DNA of 46,998 nucleotides from Anaerolinea sp. (GTDB lineage: Bacteria; Chloroflexota; Dehalococcoidia; Tepidiformales; Tepidiformaceae). The stretch is taken from contig PNKC01000021.1 in assembly GCA_013822275.1 (NCBI GenBank), positions 1 through 46,998 on the forward strand. The letters are read 5' to 3'. The notes beneath the pieces are model-generated. The model worked only from the letters and a program-made list of their open reading frames with translations, was not told where the DNA came from and ran no database searches. A program made the translations under genes and the position numbers. Every line of letters starts with the position of its first letter. The first letter of the stretch is position 1. Shown here one piece after another: positions 8,794 through 17,161 of the stretch.

Positions 8794-9749
8794 CTCCAGA
8801 GCCCGTCGATTTCGAAACACGCAACCGGCTGCGGATGATCGTCAACCGGACCACGGACCTCACGCCGTTGAAGTCCGTGGCGACCAAGGCGATCCAGTTA
8901 GCCGAGGACGAACGCGCCGCAGCTATGGACCTGGCGACGGTCATCAGCTCCGACCAGGCCCTGACAGCCAAGCTGCTGCGCCTCTCGAACTCCGCCTACT
9001 ACGGCTACGCCCGCCGCATCAGCAACGTGCGCGAAGCGGTCATCCTCCTGGGGATGCGCACCGTGCGGTCGGTCGCTATCTCATCGGCGATCATCGAGGC
9101 CTTCCGCGTGCCCGAGATCGAAGGGTTCGACCAGGATCTCTTTTGGGCGCATAGCGTGTGCGTCGGGCTCGTCGCCGAGGTCATCGCCCGCGAAGCGCGC
9201 TCCGCGCGGCCCGAGGACGCCTTCACGGCCGGGGTGATCCACGACGTAGGCAAACTGGCCATGATGCTCACCGAGCCCAAGCTGTTTGCCGAAGTTGCGG
9301 ACCTGGTGCGCCTCGAGGGCATGAAGTACCGCGATGCGGAACTCGCGGTGTTCACCGTTGGCCACGAACTCGTTGGCGCGCGGCTGGCGGAGCGCTGGAA
9401 GTTCCCCGAGCCGCTTGTCGCTTCCATCCGCGAGCACCATCCGCAGAAGCCCTATGCCACCGTGGATAGCCTCGGCGGCGTGGTGGCGACGGCGAACCTC
9501 GCCTGCAACCGTGCCGGGCTGGCATGCGGGTTCGACTGCACGGACGACGAGAGCCGCCGGCCAGTCACGGCGCTGCCCCCTGTGGTTGATCAGGCGATCA
9601 ACCGCGTGCACGGCGGCATGGACACGCTGGAAGAGAAAGCCCGGGCGTTCTTGCTTCACGTAACGGCACGCACCCCGCGCTGGTACGCCACCCACGCTGA
9701 AACTGTTGCCGCGGACGACGAATCGGGAGCCGAGCGCGAAGTAGCCTGA
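8790..9749 (+). CDS. HDOD domain signalling protein
   Basis: 319 residues with an HDOD domain, a catalytically inactive relative of HD phosphohydrolases found in signal transduction proteins. Segments DLATVISSDQALTAKLLRLSNSAYYG and REAVILLGMRTVRSVAIS are characteristic, followed by GVIHDVGKLAMML and AERWKFPEPLVASIREHH. GTG start at 8790 overlaps the stop of the GGDEF gene. The upstream GTGAGGA can act as the ribosome-binding site. As part of a cyclic di-GMP operon it probably relays or tunes the signal, though its partner is not known. Confidence 0.9.
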   Translation: MTPEPVDFETRNRLRMIVNRTTDLTPLKSVATKAIQLAEDERAAAMDLATVISSDQALTAKLLRLSNSAYYGYARRISNVREAVILLGMRTVRSVAISSAIIEAFRVPEIEGFDQDLFWAHSVCVGLVAEVIAREARSARPEDAFTAGVIHDVGKLAMMLTEPKLFAEVADLVRLEGMKYRDAELAVFTVGHELVGARLAERWKFPEPLVASIREHHPQKPYATVDSLGGVVATANLACNRAGLACGFDCTDDESRRPVTALPPVVDQAINRVHGGMDTLEEKARAFLLHVTARTPRWYATHAETVAADDESGAEREVA

Positions 9750-9792
9750 TGAAGCGGTGCGGGCGTGTCGATCAATTCAACCAGGAGACGGT

Positions 9793-10542
9793 ATGGCTGG
9801 CGTAGCTCTTCCCGGACAGCCCGACGACGAACCCCGCTCACCGGGGCGCCGCCACGCCCTCCGCGTCGCCGCGCTGATCGGCTGGGGCGTGGTCCTCGCG
9901 CTCCAGACCGCAGCCACCTTGCGGCATCCTGGCTTCGCGAATCTCGTCGCCGAAGTGGGCTTCATCGTCCTCTTCGTCCTGATAAACGTGCAACTGGTGC
10001 TCATGCGCTGGCTTGGCCACAAGCGCTGGCGCAGGATGACGAGCCGCCTTCACGGGTCCGCCTACTTGAGCGACAAGTACGACCTGCCGAACCGCAACTA
10101 CATCCTCGCTGAACTGCGGCGCGAAATGCCCCGCGCACGCGCTCTTGGGTCGCCGTTCGTCCTCATTCAGTTTTCCCTGGACAACATCGCCGAGGTGCGA
10201 AAGCGGCGCGGCGACGGCTTCGCCGACCGGGCGACGAACGCCCTCGGGGAGACGCTCAAGCGCTTGACGCGGAACTCGGATTTCCTCGCCCACCTGGGAG
10301 ACGCGCGCTTCTGCGTGATGCTGGTTGAGTGCACGCTTGAGCAGTCGGGCATCTACCTGCGTCGAGTGCCGGGCACAATCTCCGTAAGCGACGGCCGCCA
10401 GATGTTCGACATCCCCGTCGTCGCGCGCCTCCACCAATATGACCTTGAGGCGTTGTATGCCACGGATGTCCTCCACGAGGTCGAAGAGGTGCAGCCGCTT
10501 CGACGCCGGGAAGCGCCCCGCGCGAACGCATTCGCCGCCTGA
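9793..10542 (+). CDS. Membrane protein with degenerate GGDEF domain
   Basis: 249 residues. Two membrane helices lie near the N-terminus (VAALIGWGVVLALQTAATL and LVAEVGFIVLFVLINVQLVLM). The rest follows a GGDEF fold: DLPNRNYILAELRREMPRA matches the usual LTGLxNR entry, and FVLIQFSLDNIAEV the metal-binding strand. The signature loop reads HLGDARF instead of GGDEF, so cyclase activity is very unlikely. ATG at 9793 preceded by CAGGAGA. It lies 43 bp after the HDOD gene, as third member of the operon. A role as membrane anchor or cyclic di-GMP/GTP sensor is inferred. Confidence 0.75.
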   Translation: MAGVALPGQPDDEPRSPGRRHALRVAALIGWGVVLALQTAATLRHPGFANLVAEVGFIVLFVLINVQLVLMRWLGHKRWRRMTSRLHGSAYLSDKYDLPNRNYILAELRREMPRARALGSPFVLIQFSLDNIAEVRKRRGDGFADRATNALGETLKRLTRNSDFLAHLGDARFCVMLVECTLEQSGIYLRRVPGTISVSDGRQMFDIPVVARLHQYDLEALYATDVLHEVEEVQPLRRREAPRANAFAA

Positions 10543-10552
10543 AGGGCCGGCC

Positions 10553-11980
10553 TCAACCGCCCACCCGTGCCGCCGCATCCTTGCCGGCTATGCGCCCGAA
10601 GACCGCCCCGCGAATGACGGAGCTCGCCCCCGGGTAGTTGAAGTAGAAGATCTCGCCAATCGTTTCGCCGGCGGCGTACAGCCCGTCCATCACCGTGCCA
10701 CGAGTATCGATGACGCGCGCCGTCGTATCGCACTTCAGGCCGCCGAAGGTGAATGTGATGCCGCCCGTGACGGGGACCGCGATGTACGGGGGCACTTCCA
10801 GCGGGAGCGCCCAGTTGCTCTTCGCGGGCGTTATCCCCGATGTCCGCTTCCCGTCCAGGCGGTCCAGGTCGTACTCCCCCGGCTGGACGGCCGCGTTGAA
10901 GTTGCCCACCGTCTCGAGGAGGGTTTCGGCAGGCATATCCGTCAGCCCGGCCAGCTCTTTCAGCGTATCTGCCTGGAGCGGTGGGCCGACCGGCCGCCAC
11001 GCCCGCGCGAACTCCTCGCGCTGATACGCCTGCTGGTCGAACAGGCACCACGCTTCGCCGCCCGCCTGTTCGACGATGTACTTGCTGAACTTCACGTACG
11101 TGTGGTCGCGAAAGTCTTCGCCCTCATCCAGGAAGCGGCGCCCTTCACGGTCCACGAAGATGCCCATCTGGTAGTTGTAGAGGGCAGTCACACCACACTC
11201 GATGCGCGGCGAGCGGGCGTCCAGCACAGCTGAGTGGTAATCGCCCCACTGTCCGGCGGGCTGGGCGCCGGCGGCGATCGCCATCCGCAAGCCTTCGCCG
11301 GTGTTATAGCGGCTGCCGCGCAGGATGCGGCTGTCGGAGAAGCGGCCGAGGTGCTGGACGCGCATCTGGACGTTCGCCTGGAACCCGCCGCAGGCGAGCA
11401 CCACGCCCCCACGCGCTTCGATATCGATCACCCCCTCGGGCGAATCGCAGCGGACGCCCCGCACTGTGCGGTGCTCGTCCACAATGAGGTCTGCCGCGGC
11501 GGTTTCGTAGGCCACCGTGCCGCCCAACCCTTCATAGCGCCGGAAGAGAAGGTCAACCAGGCCGGCGCCCCCCGCTTTGGGGCTGCGCCGGTAGCCAGCG
11601 GTGTGCGGGTAGCCGGCTTCCCACTCCAGGCCCATGCCAGTCAGCCACTCGGCCGTCTCCCGCGCGTTTTCGCAGAGCGTGCGGACAAGGTCCGGGTTGG
11701 CCCGGCCGCGGGAGATGCGCATCAGGTCCGAGTACATCTCGTCAACGGAGTAATCGCGCGTCCCAAACTCATCCGCTTCGTGGGGGAACCGCATCTGGGC
11801 GTCGGCGAAGCGGGTGTTGCCCCCGCGGCCTTCGCGCGGCGCCTTTTCGATGAGGATGACCTCGGCGCCCGCCTGGCGCGCGGCCACGGCGGCCGAGAGC
11901 CCGGCGATGCCGCCGCCAACAACAACGACGCCGGTGCTGTAGCGGGCCGCCGCGCCCGGAGAAGAGAGAGGTATGGACAT
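10553..11980 (-). CDS. FAD-dependent dehydrogenase, tricarballylate dehydrogenase (TcuA)/fumarate reductase flavoprotein type
   Basis: 475 residues. The N-terminal VVVVGGGIAGLSAAVAARQAG is the FAD-binding Rossmann motif, followed by VILIEKAPREGRGGNTRFA, which matches TcuA and fumarate reductase flavoproteins. GGVVLACGGFQANVQMR and the C-terminal GGITFTFGGLKCDTTARVID plus GLYAAGETIGEIFYFNYPGASS are the second flavin-contacting blocks. It should oxidise or reduce a carboxylic acid or 3-ketosteroid-like substrate, and the exact one is not evident. I chose the ATG at 11980 rather than the longer open frame (to 12139) because the Rossmann motif begins 18 residues after it. Confidence 0.85.
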   Translation of the reverse strand: MSIPLSSPGAAARYSTGVVVVGGGIAGLSAAVAARQAGAEVILIEKAPREGRGGNTRFADAQMRFPHEADEFGTRDYSVDEMYSDLMRISRGRANPDLVRTLCENARETAEWLTGMGLEWEAGYPHTAGYRRSPKAGGAGLVDLLFRRYEGLGGTVAYETAAADLIVDEHRTVRGVRCDSPEGVIDIEARGGVVLACGGFQANVQMRVQHLGRFSDSRILRGSRYNTGEGLRMAIAAGAQPAGQWGDYHSAVLDARSPRIECGVTALYNYQMGIFVDREGRRFLDEGEDFRDHTYVKFSKYIVEQAGGEAWCLFDQQAYQREEFARAWRPVGPPLQADTLKELAGLTDMPAETLLETVGNFNAAVQPGEYDLDRLDGKRTSGITPAKSNWALPLEVPPYIAVPVTGGITFTFGGLKCDTTARVIDTRGTVMDGLYAAGETIGEIFYFNYPGASSVIRGAVFGRIAGKDAAARVGG

Positions 11981-12113
11981 GGCGGGAGTATAGCGGAGGG
12001 GTGTGAGAGGCACGCGGCCCGACCAGCGCCGCATAATCCTCGTCCGCTTGAGATCGCGCTTCCCCGGCCTCCGAATCTCGCCGAGACGATAATCCGTGTG
12101 GTTCATCAAGCGT

Positions 12114-12142
12114 TTGTGAAGGCTGGTTGGAGGCGTCATAAG
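12114..12142 (+). promoter_or_regulatory. Promoter-like sequence upstream of the ncRNA candidate
   Basis: TTGTGA (12114-12119) and CATAAG (12137-12142) are separated by 17 bp, each matching four of six consensus bases. The predicted start would be near 12149-12150, directly before the block of hairpins. Confidence 0.4.
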
Positions 12143-12149
12143 TCGCTAT

Positions 12150-12608
12150 CCAGGTGGCCCGGACAGGGCTAGATTTCGCTGCGTTGGAGGCGGGGTGGTC
12201 GGGAGCCACCGCAGGCAGGGAACGGCAGGATTCGCTCCCCGGGAATGACGCGGCAACGCAGTCAAACCCGGAGCGCGCAGACGCCGGGAATCGCCGAAGA
12301 CCAGCGAAGCGGGTTCCGGCCCGTGGATCTGGTCACCGCACCGGGAGTCCGGGGGACGAGCAATCGTCCAGGTGCGCGAGCAATCGCCACCGGCGCCGCG
12401 CAAGTGGCGTCCCCGGGCAGAGACGTTCCGGACGATCGCCGCAAGGCGCTCCCCGCCGGAAGTCTCGGGGCCGCGAGGCCCTTCGCCGGACGGTGCAGGC
12501 CGCTGCTCCACTGGGTCGCGAAAGCGGCCACGGTGGGCAAGCGCCAAATGGCGCCCGATAGACTACCTCCACACACCGAGAGGCGTCCCGCAAGGGGCGC
12601 CTCTTTGG
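12150..12608 (+). ncRNA. Candidate structured non-coding RNA rich in GNRA-capped hairpins
   Basis: No credible protein: the open frames here are Arg-rich with no family features. On the plus strand I can fold at least eight hairpins with GNRA tetraloops: 12246-12264 (GCAA, 7 bp with one bulged A), 12354-12369 (GCAA, 6 bp perfect), 12371-12391 (GCAA, 8 bp with one bulge), 12392-12411 (GCAA, 8 bp with two GU pairs), 12437-12448 (GCAA, 4 bp), 12467-12482 (GCGA, 6 bp), 12514-12529 (GAAA, 6 bp) and 12579-12604 (GCAA, 11 bp). Further stems lie at 12194-12210 and 12541-12554. The reverse strand would have TTGC-type loops, so the plus strand is the transcript. Conserved RNase P, tmRNA and SRP motifs were looked for and not found. 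The size of about 450 nt is that of a large housekeeping or ornate RNA. Confidence 0.55.
12579..12607 (+). terminator. Intrinsic terminator of the ncRNA candidate
   Basis: An 11-bp stem (AGAGGCGTCCC / GGGGCGCCTCT, one GU pair) with a GCAA tetraloop is followed by TTTGGTTT. It lies about 75 bp before the azlC start and would end the upstream transcript. Confidence 0.65.
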
Positions 12609-12683
12609 TTTGGCCGCCGGCGCGGCAGGCGTGCTAAGACGCGACGCCGTGGCGCAACCGCTCTCCGTGGCATACTCCCCAGC

Positions 12684-13382
12684 GTGGACACACCAGGGGT
12701 GCGAAGCGGCTACCGGGCGGGCGCCCGTGATTCCCTGCCGCTTTGCGTTGCCGTCGCCGCCTTCGGGGTCTCCTTCGGTGTGTTGGCGGAGGCCTCCGGC
12801 TTTGGCAGGTTCGCGCCGATCGTGATGTCCCTCACCACCTTCACCGGGGCATCGCAGTTCGCGGCCGTCTCCATCCTCGGCGCCGGGGGCGGCGTTGGCG
12901 CGGCGGTTGTTGCCGCCATCCTCCTTGCCGCGCGCTACGGGCCGATCGGCATCTCGGTCGCCCCGTCCCTGCGGGGGAACGCGCTCACCCGGTTTCTGCA
13001 CGCCCAGCTCGTGATCGACGAATCCTGGGCCGTCGCCAGCCAGCCCGGCGGAGGCGTGGCGCGGGAACGGCTCATCGGCGCCGGGCTCGCCCTCTACGTC
13101 GCCTGGCAGCTTGGGACCATCGCCGGAGTGGTCGGCGGCGACCTGGTCGGCGACCCCGAATCGATCGGCCTCGACGCCGCCTTCCCCGCCCTCTTCTTGG
13201 CGCTGCTCGTCCCCCAGTTGGGCAACCGGCGGGCGTTCATCGCGGCAGCCGCCGGCGCGGCCATCGCCCTGGCGCTTATCCCCTTCGCGCGGCCCGGCGT
13301 GCCGGTTATCGCCGCCACCCTCGGCTGCCTCGCGGGCTGGGGCTGGCGCGACAGCGGCCACCCGATCGAGTCTGTCCCGTGA
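12684..13382 (+). CDS. azlC: AzlC-type branched-chain amino acid exporter, large subunit
   Basis: Inner-membrane subunit of the AzlCD branched-chain amino acid export system, also linked to azaleucine resistance. About 232 residues. Characteristic AzlC text is GARDSLPLCVAVAAFGVSFGVLA, then PIVMSLTTFTGASQFAAV and LLAARYGPIGISVAPSL, spread over several membrane helices. The open frame extends far upstream into the ncRNA region. I placed the start at the GTG at 12684, which gives the usual family length, but the GTG at 12699 is also possible. The stop overlaps the azlD start by GTGA, so the two are coupled. Confidence 0.85.
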   Translation: MDTPGVRSGYRAGARDSLPLCVAVAAFGVSFGVLAEASGFGRFAPIVMSLTTFTGASQFAAVSILGAGGGVGAAVVAAILLAARYGPIGISVAPSLRGNALTRFLHAQLVIDESWAVASQPGGGVARERLIGAGLALYVAWQLGTIAGVVGGDLVGDPESIGLDAAFPALFLALLVPQLGNRRAFIAAAAGAAIALALIPFARPGVPVIAATLGCLAGWGWRDSGHPIESVP

Positions 13383-13684
13383 CCGCCGCCTGGCAGACGG
13401 TCCTGCTCGTTGGTCTCGGCGCCATCCTCTTTAAGGCGGCGGGGCCGGTCGCCCTCGGCGGCAGGCAACTGCCCGCGCGGCTATCCGGGCTGGTCGGCGC
13501 CCTCGCCCCGGCGCTGCTGGCCGCGCTGATTGTGACGCAGGTCTTTGGCGGCGACAGCGAACTCGTGCTTGACGCCCGCGCCGCCGGGCTCGGGGCGGCA
13601 GCGGTGTTGATCGCCGTCCGCGCCCCAATCCTGGCGGTCGTGATCGGCGCCGCGGCGGTAACGGCGCTGGCGCGGGCGATGTAG
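13379..13684 (+). CDS. azlD: AzlD-type branched-chain amino acid exporter, small subunit
   Basis: 101-residue membrane protein with about four hydrophobic segments (TVLLVGLGAILFKAAGPVAL, LAPALLAALIVTQVFG, AAVLIAVRAPILAVVIGAAA). It fits AzlD in size and position directly after azlC. The GTG start at 13379 overlaps the azlC stop. Together they should form the export complex. Confidence 0.85.
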   Translation: MTAAWQTVLLVGLGAILFKAAGPVALGGRQLPARLSGLVGALAPALLAALIVTQVFGGDSELVLDARAAGLGAAAVLIAVRAPILAVVIGAAAVTALARAM

Positions 13685-13793
13685 CGGCGGGCGGGAGCCG
13701 CTTTCACGGAAATGACGTTGAGTATGAAGCGCCGGGGCGAACGGCAGGCAGTGGAAACATCTCCGGAGAGGCGGCCCGGACTACACTTGGAGC

Positions 13794-14103
13794 ATGGCCG
13801 ACCAGCGATTCGATCCCGCGACGCGCAGCCGGAACATGGCCGCGATCCGGAGCAAGGACACCGGCATCGAAATGCAGGTAAGGCGCGCGTTACACGCGGC
13901 TGGCTTCCGGTTCCGGCTTCACCGAAAAGACCTTCCTGGCAAGCCCGACATCGTCCTGCCGCGCTACCGGACGGCGGTGTTTGTCAACGGCTGCTTCTGG
14001 CACGGCCACGATTGCATCGAGGGGCACACTCCGAAGTCGAACACTGCGTATGTGGAGTCCAAAGATCGCCGGAGAATACTCCGCTCCAAAGGAGGACGGG
14101 TGA
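13794..14103 (+). pseudogene. vsr: Very short patch repair endonuclease Vsr, frameshifted and truncated
   Basis: The first 86 or so residues are textbook Vsr: RSRNMAAIRSKDTGIEMQVRRALH, FRFRLHRKDLPGKPDIVLPR with the catalytic Asp, and the zinc/His cluster NGCFWHGHDC. After NTAY the frame reads VESKDRRR, but the +1 frame reads WSPKIAG, matching the YWxPKIxxN of Vsr. A single extra G near 14052 therefore explains the break. That second frame stops at 14101-14103 and the last third of the protein, including WECEL, is missing. Vsr nicks T:G mismatches created by deamination at Dcm sites, and a dcm remnant lies 1.4 kb away in convergent orientation. ATG start. Confidence 0.8.
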
Positions 14104-14142
14104 CGCGGCGCCCGCGTCCTTCTGTTCTGATAGGATTCCGCC

Positions 14143-15168
14143 GTGGAGTATTATCTGGATGTCTTCACTCCCGGGACTTGGGGCGCGTTTCGGGAGAGCG
14201 GTGCAATGGTCACCGGGTTCAGCAAGTCGATGGGTTCCCGCGCGGCTTCGATCGAAGTCGGCGACAGGCTGCTGTGCTACCTCAAGGGCACCATTGGCTG
14301 GGTAGGTGCGCTGGAGGCGACCGGGCACTCATCGGTCTCAGACGAGCCGCTCTGGGGGACGAGTAATTTCCCCGTGCGTGTTCCCGTACGCCCTCTGATC
14401 TCCCTTCCGGCCGAGCTGCATCTTCCGATGTCCAGCCTGGAGGGTAAGCTCAGTTACTACCCGTCCCCGATGCCTCCGAAGATGTACGCGTCGCATCTTC
14501 AAGGCTCTCCGCGGCGAATGCGGCGGGATGACGGCGAGGCGGTATTCCGGGCACTTCTCGCCCACGAGGATGGCGTCCGCCGCCTGCTCGATAGCGCGTC
14601 GGCCGAAGTTCCCAGTGCAGAGGACCGGCTGGGTCGCCAGGACAGCCGTCACACGGAGATGCAGGCTCTGCTAGCAGAGTGGGGAGCGACCACAGGCTGC
14701 AACGTGTGGGTGCCTCGATCTGATCGCGCCAGGGTCCGAGCGGCTATGGCCGTGCCTTTGCACGATTCGCTTCTAGCCGACCTCCCTCTTCTGTTTGGCG
14801 GGCGCGCGCAGTCCACGGTTGAGAATATCGATGTGCTCTGGACACGGGGCGGAGCGGTCGTTGCCGCGTTCGAGGTTGAACACTCGACTTCGATCTATTC
14901 GGGGCTGCTGCGAATGTCGGACCTTGTTTCTTCCATACCGAACATCACAATCGCGCTCTACATCGTCGCCCCAGAGGCGAGACGATCTGCTGTTAGGGCC
15001 GAGATTACGAGGCCGACGTTTGCCACCCTGCCTAGGCCGCTCGCTGACGTCTGCGGGTTCATCTCGTACGAAAAACTCTCGGTCGAGTTTGAGATGCTTG
15101 GATCCCGGCTTCGTAACTTTCGCCCTGAAGGGATCAAGGACATCGCGGAGTACTTCGGTCCCGCCTGA
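14143..15168 (+). CDS. EVE-domain protein fused to a restriction-endonuclease-like domain
   Basis: 341 residues. Residues 1-100 resemble an EVE (PUA-like) domain that reads modified bases: YYLDVFTPGTWGAFRESG, IEVGDRLLCYLKGTIGWVGALEATG, DEPLWGTSNFPVRVPVRP. Residues about 165-320 look like a PD-(D/E)xK nuclease variant: HTEMQALLAEWG, then ENIDVLWTRGGAVVAAFEVEHSTSIYSG with D230, E244 and E246 as candidate metal ligands, and ITIALYIVAPEARR. The expected Lys is replaced by Glu. A modification-dependent restriction role is inferred from domains and from the surrounding Dcm/Vsr remains. GTG start with GGA upstream. Base composition looks lower in G+C than neighbouring genes, suggesting transfer. Confidence 0.65.
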   Translation: MEYYLDVFTPGTWGAFRESGAMVTGFSKSMGSRAASIEVGDRLLCYLKGTIGWVGALEATGHSSVSDEPLWGTSNFPVRVPVRPLISLPAELHLPMSSLEGKLSYYPSPMPPKMYASHLQGSPRRMRRDDGEAVFRALLAHEDGVRRLLDSASAEVPSAEDRLGRQDSRHTEMQALLAEWGATTGCNVWVPRSDRARVRAAMAVPLHDSLLADLPLLFGGRAQSTVENIDVLWTRGGAVVAAFEVEHSTSIYSGLLRMSDLVSSIPNITIALYIVAPEARRSAVRAEITRPTFATLPRPLADVCGFISYEKLSVEFEMLGSRLRNFRPEGIKDIAEYFGPA

Positions 15169-15225
15169 AGCCGACAGCGGCTGACGCGGCACAGCAGTTC
15201 ACTGCCGCTCAACGGAGGTTGCGAC

Positions 15226-15453
15226 ATGGTCACGGCGAACAAAGTCTGGGTTCAGATCGAACGAATCGACGAGGAACGCGGCATTTACGAAAACATCGAA
15301 CTCCCTGACTGCGCAGGACAATTTGAGTCGGAGGAGCGGGCGAGGGAGATGGTGTTGCGCTTACTGACGTGCGCTGGGTTGGAGAACCCAGAGGACAGCG
15401 ATCAGGTGCCGCTGGCTTTCCTTCGCGCCATGGGTCGAGGGCAAAGACAGTGA
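15226..15453 (+). CDS. Small hypothetical protein, 75 residues
   Basis: Starts MVTANKVWVQIERIDEERGIYENIELPD. A good GGAGG lies 7 bp before the ATG, so translation is likely. The N-terminal half looks like a short beta-rich domain and the second half is helical with one Cys. No family recognised. It sits 57 bp after the EVE-nuclease gene on the same strand and before the dcm remnant, so it may be an accessory or protective partner of that protein. This link rests on position only. Confidence 0.6.
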   Translation: MVTANKVWVQIERIDEERGIYENIELPDCAGQFESEERAREMVLRLLTCAGLENPEDSDQVPLAFLRAMGRGQRQ

Positions 15454-15771
15454 CCTACCGAGACCGGTGCTTGAGCTGCGACTCGAAGTCTGAATTGCTG
15501 CGGGGTTCGGAACCCTCTGGTGGCCGGCCTTTGAAAACGGAGGGCAAGGGACGCCCCCCGCAAGAAGATCGACGCCTTGAAATCCAGATGCGTGGAAGTC
15601 GCGGACATCCTGGTGCAGCACATTCCAAGACGGCCGGTTCAGCCGCAGGGTTGCGCAGGCGTGAGAGTCGATCTCAACGAGCGCTACGTGCTCGAAGCCT
15701 GCTTGTTCTAGCCCGAGAGCTTGGCCCCCAGCACCCGCGCAGATCTCGAGTGAGGTCAGTTTCGTTGCCAC
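15361..15771 (-). pseudogene. dcm: DNA (cytosine-5) methyltransferase, N-terminal fragment
   Basis: The first 86 residues (to about 15514) are a clear C5-methyltransferase N-terminus: LEICAGAGGQALGLEQAGFEHVALVEID is motif I and II, VLHQDVRDF follows, and GGVPCPPFSKAG is motif IV with the catalytic Cys. After KAGHQR the frame turns into unrelated Ser/Pro/Gln-rich sequence and stops at 15361. I could not recover motifs VI-X or the target-recognition domain in any frame, so this is truncation, not just a frameshift. GTG start with AGGGAGC upstream. It overlaps the end of the 75-residue gene on the other strand. Confidence 0.8.
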
Positions 15772-15866
15772 GTGCTCCCTACATAACCTAGGACATGCGT
15801 TCTAATCTTCACCGCACGATACCGCAGTCAGTTCGCAATGTCACCAGCCCCCCGCCTCCGCCCCCC

Positions 15867-17099
<1,233 letters not shown>

Positions 17100-17133
17100 C
17101 CGGTGCTCCTGTCTGTCGCGCCCCAATCCCCTT

Positions 17134-17161
17134 AATCGGCAATCGCCAATTGGCAATTACC
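17134..17161. repeat. Degenerate heptamer array at the coaX-coaBC junction
   Basis: Four related units (AATCGGC, AATCGCC, AATTGGC, AATTACC), in opposite orientation to the array inside coaBC. The coaX stop codon lies within it. The two arrays could pair as a long imperfect hairpin in the mRNA. Confidence 0.7.

Noticed and set aside
12154-12561. Protein-coding ORF of 135 residues in the ncRNA region
   Set aside because: Arg/Gly/Ser-rich composition without domains, no ribosome-binding site, and the DNA is better explained by folded RNA stems.
12150-12608. RNase P RNA, tmRNA or SRP RNA
   Set aside because: No GAAAGUC-type CR-I core, no tag reading frame or CCA acceptor end, and no GGAAG-type SRP apical loop on either strand.
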